From contig JAPYMA010000989.1 of assembly GCA_035041965.1 (NCBI GenBank), positions 22,441 to 86,440 on the forward strand: 64,000 bases of DNA, given 5' to 3'. Positions within the stretch are counted from its first letter, which is position 1. Each line of letters opens with the position of its first letter. The notes beneath the pieces were generated by a model. That model was not told the origin of the DNA. It searched no databases and saw nothing but the letters and a program-made list of their open reading frames with translations. Of the stretch, positions 56,901 to 64,000 are shown piece after piece. Origin of the DNA: Anisakis pegreffii (lineage: Eukaryota; Nematoda; Chromadorea; Rhabditida; Anisakidae). The position numbers were made by a program, and so were the translations under genes.

Positions 56901-59900
56901 CTCAGAATTGTTTTTATGTTTTATTTGCTAGTGTTAATGTTTTAAAAGTTTCATTCAAACGTGCACTGGTGAACAGTAGAAATCAAAAACGAAAAAAAAC
57001 AACGGCGCACGTCCTGGTATCTTTCGGATTTCGAAGAATTATTTCAATTTAAAGCACGAATTGCGTTATTATCTTCTTTTTTTCATTTTCTGCATTGTTG
57101 TTAGAATTTTTTTCTGTTGTGTTTTGATGAGCTTGTTGATTGACAAGAATTGATATTCTGTTATGTTGTATCCTGTTTTGACGGCATGAATTCACGTTTG
57201 TTACGAAACAAGAATGATGAATGGCATCGCATGCGCATGCTCTTTTATATTGTTGTCTTCGTCATACGTCGTAATATTATTGTTACGTCAGCGCTGCTTT
57301 TTATTCGGCATTTCGTGTTACAGCAGCTTCTCCGATTGAACAAATAATCGTTTTCAATTCGAATGATAAATGAAAAACGTGCACAAAAAGTAGAGAGAAA
57401 GAAAGTGATATTTCTTGTTTTTTTTTGAACGAGACAATACGCATGATTCATAACAGAGCAATCAAATTTCTCGTTTTGATTTTGTCTCATGTTTGTCGTC
57501 TTAGTTGTTGTTATCCGTAGTCCATTATATCATATGGGTTTCTCCTCACTTTCGTCGTGAAACTTTCTGTTGAATGCATTCGATTATCAGTTTTTGAAAA
57601 TGATTTCGTTAAGCGATGAGCTGTAGTTATTGCATGGTATACAAGCGTGTTTTTGTATCCGCAATTAATGATAGTGCCGTCACACACTTTTATCTGTTTC
57701 CAGATCAGTCTAGTTAGTCGAGATGTGGCACTGTTTACGATTATCAGTCGACGTACATAATACTTGTAGTAGCGGTTTAGTTGAAGGGTTATTCGTTTCA
57801 ATGCACCAAAAATGTGGTGCTAATTCTAACCACTTTTAACACTTATGTTTTCACCTTCATTAGCAGAAATATGCTCAAACTGCAATTTAAGCAACCTCAT
57901 ATTTCTTGAATTTAACTCGTTTTTGGTGGAGAACACGTACACCGACACATTTTAAATTATCTAACTCTACTCTGGTTACACATGTGGTGTTTGAATCTCT
58001 TATACTCACTAACTACCAAAAGGCTTTGATCCTTTTTATTCACTCAATTCCCTACCATGGCGGTATGGTTCTCCACCTGTCTGGTTTTCTGATTCAAAGG
58101 TGATATGGGATGCAAAAGTGGGTGTAAAAATTATTCACTTTAGAATATTTTAAACCTCTTCCATGAATGAATGACTCTGGTAGTACTGTTGGCAGAGCAG
58201 CCAGAAGAGATAAGCTAGCTGGTAGTAGGACCAAATCAGACAAGTGGATTCATCCTTTTCTGTTGTTCTACCATCCTAGGTGTAAAGCTGGAGCAGTCAT
58301 TCACGGGACAGTGTACTTTCAGGCAATATACATATATGGTCCAAGTCTGAAAAGTGTGGGGTTAAGGTCTGGGTTGCAGTTAATGTATTGCAATGCACAG
58401 GTTTTGTAAAGAAGTTAGGATTAGGATGACGAGAGGGAATCAAGAAATGAGTGTCGTCTGAGACCTGACGAAGAGGCGTGTTCATGACCATACTTCTCGT
58501 CAAAAAAAAGAACAAATATTGTTGTAAATCTACAGGACCCACAAGCCAACTTAATAGAAAATCTAACAGCACATAAGAATTTAATAATATGTCGTTCAAT
58601 GATGTTTAAAATGGTTATGGGTGACGATGCTGAACGAAACAAAAATTCACCAATATAAATCGTAATAAATTTTCTAAAATAATCCGATGAAAGATTACAA
58701 ACCATCAGAAAAATGGGTTGTTCTTACAACCAAAATTATTATCGGTTGTTGAGAAATTGCACCCGATTTTATGAATCTCACAACCGTCACTTTTCTAAGC
58801 GTTATTGACGACTCATTCTGTCTTTAAGCTCTTCCAAAATTTCTTCATCGAAGCAGATTTGCAATGAATATAATCCGCTTGAAGTGTGGCTGTAACAAAT
58901 GTTTCCCTGTTAATTATTCTTATCATTATTTTTCGTTTCAGTCAATACTCTCGCACCACCTGATAGACAGTGGGTTATGATCAGGCATGCTGATCCTGAG
59001 CGACCAATCGGTTTGTTTTTTCTTCACAATTTCAGTTAACTCGTATTCACCTTCTCGAATAGTCTTGCTCTACATTTGAAGTGGCTTCAATTAACTGTTT
59101 CCGCAGTGAGAGTTCATATAGATCGCACTCTCGCGTTCCTCCACCCCTTTGGCCGCATGGCAAGTCATCATTCTTCCTCTCCTTCAATAACCTATTACCC
59201 GAAACCGACATATATGAAAAAATTCAAAAAAGTGGTTCAATCATTAAGGAGTTTAATGTCAAGAATTTGTTTGTGGTATCAAAGAAGTCAATTATTTGTA
59301 ATCAGACAAGCATTTTAGGCAAATCATTGAACATTTATGCAAGAACTGTCAGTTAATTTTCCAACATCCTCAGTTCCTCCCTTGTCATTACTTTATAAAG
59401 AGAAATTTTCCTCCTCCCTCCCCCCCCCTCCCTCCCAACCCCTTCCCACATGAGAGCCACTGAGATAAATCATCATCAGACTCTGAGCTATCGCAGTAAC
59501 ATTCTGTTGTTCTTGCTTCACTCGGTATTTTAGCAACGTTTACGGTATTGTGCTATAATGTACTATGTGACAAATATGCAAGCAGTAATCTCTACTCATA
59601 TTGTCCATCGTGGGCGCTTAACTGGGAATATCGTAAAGCGGCAATACTCAAGGAGATTCGGCATTATGAAGCTGATATCATCACATTACAGGCTTCTTTT
59701 TCAATCATTTGTTTCATCACTGCAGTTTCCTTCTAATCGCACTGTGCTCATATTTGTTTCGCTCAGATTTGCTCTTCTATTTCATGACATTGTTAAAGAT
59801 TTTAATGCGGCCCATAGAAATGCAAATTTTCCTGATTTAACAAGATAAATTAGAAACGGTTGTTGTCATCTTGTTGTAGCATCTGAAAATTGGCCATATG

Positions 59901-62167
59901 TTGTTTTAGCGCGTTGAAGACAGCATTTGACGTGTATTATGCTTTCTGCGTTAATCTTCAAGTTGAGCAATCAGGTTCTTGTGATACTCATGGCTGAAAT
60001 TATCTTTTGGCTCCTGTCACGATGTATTCTTCTGTATTGTAGGAAGTCGAAACTGAGCAGTTTCGATCGTTGTTTCTGCCAGAACTTGAAGCAATCGGTT
60101 ATGCGGGGATATTCTCACCGAAATCGCGTGCGAAAACGATGAGTGAAGAGGATCGAAAATACGTCGACGGCTGTGCAATTTTCTGGAAATACGATAAGTA
60201 CGAATGTTCATGAATGAAATTCAATGAAATGCATGAATATGTGATCTGAAAATAATGATCATGTTGCAGATTTGAAATGGATCGTGAGCATTTGATTGAG
60301 TTCACGCAGGTGGCAATTAAAAAAGCTCAAACTAGTGAACACATGCTAAATCGAGTGATGCCAAGAGATAACATTGCATTATGTGCCGTACTTCGCATCA
60401 AGGAGAATGTTTATTCAAGCAGTTCGTTGTTCATTTCTGTCTGTGGCTGGTTTTTTAAAACAGTTCTGATTAATTTATTACTGATGCCTCAGACAATACT
60501 ATATCGAAATTCGTCATTGTTAAGCGTATTAGAATTGTATTGGAGTACTATTAGTGATTATCAAATATTTTCATATGAAAACTTTATATCAAGTGAACCC
60601 AGTATTTCTGTTCCGTAAAATCATAGCAGTTTTTCCCGCAATTCGAAATCCTATCTGTGTGTTAACGTAAATGAAATAGAGGCTATCCAGTGCTCTTAGA
60701 AGAACACACTGTTCGGCGTAATGCAAAATCTTTCATGCTCATAGAGTATTTATTCGTTTTGGTATCACTTAACATATCGCTGAATTTTGGGGTATCTTTT
60801 GCATTGTTTTTCTGAGGCGACAATTTTGTGGACATAATAAATTGTTGTCCAGGTGAGAGTGTGGTTTTTCGAATGTAAATGAATTTTAAATCTCAAAATG
60901 GTGCTCTTTATAAAACGACTTCTTTGAGGACGTATGGCAATGTCACCTAATGAGAACGTAGTGGGCAATCCGTTGGTGGTTTGCACGGCCCATATACATT
61001 GGGATCCGGAATTCTGTGATGTCAAATTGATTCAGTGCATGATGCTTGTCCAAGAAATTGGCAATCTTTTGGACGAGGTTAGTGCCACACAATATTTCAT
61101 TTTAGCTATCTGTCCAGTTTTATTATCTGCTTCTTTCTATCTGAACAAATCATCCTCTTTCTCTGAAATTACAGATTTCCGAGAAATATCGAATAGCTCC
61201 TCAGCAAACTCCAGTTTTGATATGTGGTGATCTGAATTCTTTACCTGAGTCAGGCAAGTTAAACAATTTTTGTGATTGCTTTAAGTGGGTATGTTGTCAC
61301 ACAAGAGCACTGTGATAATCTTTTGACAGCTGTCGTTGTATCTCTGCAGAAAGGAAGAGGAGCTTTCCATGCAAAATCTATTCAAAAATGTGATAGTCAA
61401 AGCCTAGAGCGTGGAGGTGAATGAAGGTGTAATCAAAAAGATGTTAGGTGTATTCGAGGGTCGAGTTGAATGAATGTGGAATCAAAAACATTTTAGGTGT
61501 ATTCGAGTTCTTATCGAAAGGTGCAATCGCAAAGGACCATCCAGACCTGAAAGGATTCCGCGACGACCCATGTCTTAGTCGTTTGAGTGCGACCGATGAT
61601 CCGAAAGTTTACACACATGGATTACGCCTAGACAGTGCAGTTGACGTGAATGCATTGCCGTTCACTAATTACACGTATGTGCTTTGATTGCTGTTATCTT
61701 TATTTGAAAATGTCAGGATTACTTATCATTCTACTATTGGCTGTATTTATAAACATAAACAGTATAAACATTTATAGACATAAATGCATATGAAACAAAA
61801 ATGCACCTTATCGAATGAATATTGGAAGTATTCGTCTTTTTTTATAGAAGAAACAATCGACATGCTCAGTTTAGTAGTTGAAGTGTAATGATGTATCATT
61901 GTTTTAAGGTTAGAGTTCAAGGGCGTTATTGATTACATATTTTCGACGCCTCAGTCACTGGCACGTCTTGGAGTACTCGGACCACTGGACATGGCGTGGG
62001 TACAAGCCAACAAGATCATCGGTTTTCCTCATCCGCATGTTCCATCGGATCACGTTCCAATCATGGCCCAATATGCGATCTTTCCAACCAGCCATCAGAG
62101 ATCACAACCATCTGTGCATCACTATGGAAGCAGTCATTCAAGTAATTACGGCGCTGTTGGTAGATGA
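47930..62167 (+). CDS. ccr-4: CCR4/CNOT6 poly(A) deadenylase, LRR plus EEP nuclease
   Basis: Catalytic subunit of the CCR4-NOT complex, shortening mRNA poly(A) tails in the cytoplasm. Exons: 47930-47948, 48374-48616, 48822-48903, 49390-49571, 49854-49952, 58942-59010, 59534-59691, 60043-60197, 60270-60421, 60929-61077, 61175-61253, 61497-61674, 61909-62167. Total 1824 nt, 607 aa, all junctions in frame. An N-terminal tail (1-87) is followed by leucine-rich repeats (about 88-208, e.g. LDLSFNKLRSLPAELG), which in the family bind CAF1. The EEP nuclease (about 232-600) keeps the expected residues: N240 in CYNVLCDKY, E285 in LQEVE, H408/H410 in HIHWDPE, D455 and N457 in GDLNSLP, D530, and D569-H570 in PSDH, so it should be active. 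Introns 7 and 11 use GC donors. Intron 5 is 9 kb and contains a further coding exon. Confidence 0.96.
49953..51779. other. ccr-4 intron 5, left part
   Basis: Intronic DNA after the LRR exons. Open frames such as 50361-50636 (+) and 50213-50560 (-) overlap each other, lack family features and are treated as chance. Confidence 0.55.
51780..52938 (+). promoter_or_regulatory. candidate internal promoter / 5' UTR in ccr-4 intron 5
   Basis: A GC-richer stretch, including a (CTGC)n run at 52381-52398 and CpG-rich sequence to about 52620, directly upstream of the large Ser-rich exon. Overlapping open frames occur on both strands (up to 170 codons, 52156-52668), as expected of GC-rich DNA; none resembles a known protein. 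Its place suggests an internal promoter for a second ccr-4 transcript, or for a nested gene. Confidence 0.35.
52939..54031 (+). CDS. Ser-rich coding exon nested in ccr-4, probable alternative exon
   Basis: Open without stop from 52913 to 54060; the first ATG is at 52939, a second at 52951. I do not recognise the protein. It is rich in Ser, with a basic part near residue 40 (RRAKRWAELQQRRQSSR), poly-Ser/acidic stretches near 285-305 (CSSSSSDEDAFSWL) and no transmembrane segment. A donor at 54032 (GAAG then GTTGGT) ends it in phase 1, the same phase as the last LRR exon, so it joins the nuclease exon at 58942 in frame: 763 aa without LRRs. An acceptor TTTTAAG ending at 52915 would instead let it enter as a symmetrical 1116-nt cassette between LRR and nuclease (979 aa). 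Read alone to the stop at 54063 it would be a separate 374-aa nested gene. I favour the alternative first exon. Confidence 0.65.
54032..58941. other. ccr-4 intron 5, right part
   Basis: Mostly AT-rich with no coding exon I can support. It holds a degenerate hexamer tract near 55.0 kb and two GC-richer patches, at about 55.93-56.06 and 58.05-58.50 kb, which have no match I recognise. The open frame at 58167-58409 (+) shows no family features. Confidence 0.5.
54975..55045. repeat. degenerate TAGGCT hexamer array
   Basis: Twelve consecutive hexamers can be read in register, among them CAAGCT, TGGGCT, CAGGCT, TATGCT, TGTGCT, TGAGCT and TAGGCT. Seven or more end in GCT. TAGGCT is a rotation of the nematode telomere unit TTAGGC, so this may be a decayed interstitial telomere-like array inside the ccr-4 intron. 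Confidence 0.55.
59410..59446. repeat. CT/C-rich low-complexity tract in ccr-4 intron 6
   Basis: A pyrimidine tract dominated by C (CCTCC units and a C9 run), about 90 bases upstream of the next 3' splice site. Similar in kind to the C12 run near 46.74 kb. Confidence 0.7.
61414..61507 (+). repeat. tandem duplication of a ccr-4 3' splice site
   Basis: Two 45-base copies, 61414-61458 and 61463-61507, differ at five positions and are spaced 49 bases apart. Both contain TTAG followed by GTGTATTCGAG, that is, the acceptor and first exon bases. Only the second copy (exon from 61497) reads on into the conserved nuclease; the first would reach a TGA within a few codons. Confidence 0.85.
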
Positions 62168-64000
62168 ACTATCGAAATGTTCCTCCGTCTCTTTCGAAAC
62201 TTTTGATGATCTTTCACAGTTGTGCTCTAGGCAATCGGAGACCATTTTGTATGAATATGTTGAAGTGTTATTTAACTGAACGTCTATTTTTTAGCGATAA
62301 TTTATAAATTTGAAGGGTATTCTTAGAGGCATTCAGTTTAGTTGTTTGTCTTTTCACTGGCAGTGTGGATGAATGCCTTCTCGTTTTCTTGATTTTCTCG
62401 TGCCCGTTCACTTCTTCGTATGTGCGATGTTACTTGATTGGTGTAAGTCAAAGAGAGGTGCTGCATTTTGAAGCGTTTTATTTTAAATCAAGTTCTTTTG
62501 CTACTTGAACCGCCACGAAATTCACTATCAATATTCAAATAATTATATCAGTGGGACGATTTTATATTCCTTGAATTATTTCAATGAACGTTCACATCGT
62601 TCAATTTTTGCATCCTCGCAAACTGTTGAAAATTTAGTAGAAAACGCCTTTGGCATCACCTCTTTGATCACTTGCAGCACCTCTTGATCATACCTCAGCT
62701 CTACGAATCTTGTTCGTTTTTTCATCTTCTATGCGTTTCGTTTTGCGTTACTGCTCAAGTGACGTGGGCCAATTGTCTGTATTTGATTTTGAAAGGTCAT
62801 TAATTGTTGCTACTACTTATTCAGGTATTCTCTTGGATTATTAATTATCTCATCATCTTCACATCATCATCATTCAACAAAGTATCTCATGGAATAAATC
62901 AAGTGATTCATTCTTTCACTATTTGACTGATGCATTCGGCCGAACTGTTTTTGCTACTGAAATTCGCATATCATCCAAATTTGAAAATCTTACGATAGTG
63001 GAACAGAAAATGGGTCCGTTCAGGTCGTATTTCTTTCAATTGGCCGGTTTTTAGTTGATTGCAAAAGACAGAGTAAGGTATTTGTGTTGCAAATTTTAGC
63101 GCATTATGATTTGTGAAATCTGTTATCATGTTTTGTGTTTTGAATGTAACACGTATCCAATTTTCATGTAAAATTAACCGCAGTCTTGCGTGATTTTACG
63201 AATATTACCTACAAACCATCGAATTTTCGAAAAATCGTTGGTTATTTTTATGCTAGTTTGATAGTACAACCCAAACGAAAGATTCTTTGCTTCTCATTGT
63301 TGCTTGATGCTGCGATTGTAATCTTTCAGTTCTTGATAGCTAAAAGCGTTTTATTTGGTCTTCTGTTGAATTTTTTTGTTTGTGACTACGGTCTGTTTGT
63401 AGTGCTTTAACGATTGTGTCTGTGAAAAATGACAAACAATTTCCTCATATTTTCAACAAAATGTGAATCGATTTTTAATATTGTTAAATTGTAAATATTG
63501 AAATTCGAACATTTCATAATGTCACGTTGCTATCATGTGCATGTTTTGTATTTTCATATTTTGTAATTCTTCAAATCAAAGAGACGTCTTCGTTTCAGTT
63601 TGACATTCGTTGGCGCTAATTGTTGCAAATGGTGTGTAGTTTGGTGATGAAGTTAATTTCCATTCTTATTTCGGTACAGATCGCTTCAGATGGAAATTCT
63701 AATGCGTCGTTCAAAGAGATTGAAAATAAACACCGATTTATTCTGCTGAAACATTCATCGAATGTTGTAACCAGCTAAAATTTTAATTCTCGTACGAAAA
63801 CGATTTGCGCCCGTGTTTCATGTTTTCCTCATTTCAATTATTTCACGCAGTACTGTGTTCACGATCAGTTTTATCGTTTACATTCGTAAGCTATGTTCAT
63901 TTCAAGAAGTACTTTCATATTGATGTGTCTCTGGAATTGGCCATTTCATGATCGTTGAAAATTTATTCGTCCATATCAGAAATCATAATTTCTACGCATA
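62168..64000 (+). other. ccr-4 3' UTR and downstream flank
   Basis: No further coding exon is supported to the end of the window. The first exact AATAAA after the ccr-4 stop is at 62893-62898, implying a 3' UTR of about 0.75 kb. Short open frames beyond (e.g. 63186-63410) look like chance. Confidence 0.55.
62893..62898 (+). terminator. candidate poly(A) signal of ccr-4
   Basis: Exact AATAAA, the first after the stop codon at 62165-62167. Assigned by position only. Confidence 0.4.

Overview
The window looks like a piece of a nematode nuclear genome. It is AT-rich, intron-rich eukaryotic DNA carrying three genes I can reconstruct exon by exon, and all three have clear nematode counterparts. 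From left to right: a NET-family zinc-finger transcription factor, tlp-1 (+ strand, 8252-10402, 4 exons, 378 aa). Then a 22-kb stretch with no gene I can support. Then the COPII cargo adaptor SEC24 of the A/B class, sec-24.2 (- strand, 41542 down to 32844, 22 exons, 1051 aa). Then a 6.4-kb intergenic region with two related MITE-like elements and perfect hairpins. Last, the CCR4/CNOT6 deadenylase ccr-4 (+ strand, 47930-62167, 13 exons, 607 aa), followed by about 1.8 kb of 3' flank. For all three genes every exon junction keeps frame and each total coding length divides by three, which supports the models strongly.

The genes do different jobs: developmental transcription (TLP-1), ER-to-Golgi vesicle budding (SEC24) and mRNA poly(A) shortening (CCR4). 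Nothing suggests a shared pathway. From memory, sec-24.2 (ZC518.2) and ccr-4 (ZC518.3) are neighbours on one C. elegans chromosome IV cosmid and tlp-1 is also on chromosome IV, so this looks like conserved linkage. The long introns, low gene density and relaxed 5' splice sites would suit a parasitic nematode such as a spirurine/ascaridoid, but I cannot name the species.

The most unusual parts lie inside or next to ccr-4. The 9-kb intron between the leucine-rich-repeat half and the nuclease half holds a 1.1-kb open exon coding a Ser-rich segment of about 364-372 residues. Its phases fit either an alternative first exon (nuclease without LRRs, 763 aa) or a cassette between LRR and nuclease (979 aa). 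Two ccr-4 introns appear to use GC donors; one of them splits the catalytic LQ|EVE motif. A third oddity is a tandemly duplicated 3' splice site. A near-perfect 37-bp hairpin sits in a sec-24.2 intron right next to the splice acceptor.

Limits: UTR ends, promoters and trans-splice sites are inferred by eye only. Introns and intergenic stretches were read by pattern, not by alignment, so small non-coding RNAs and short-exon genes may have been missed.
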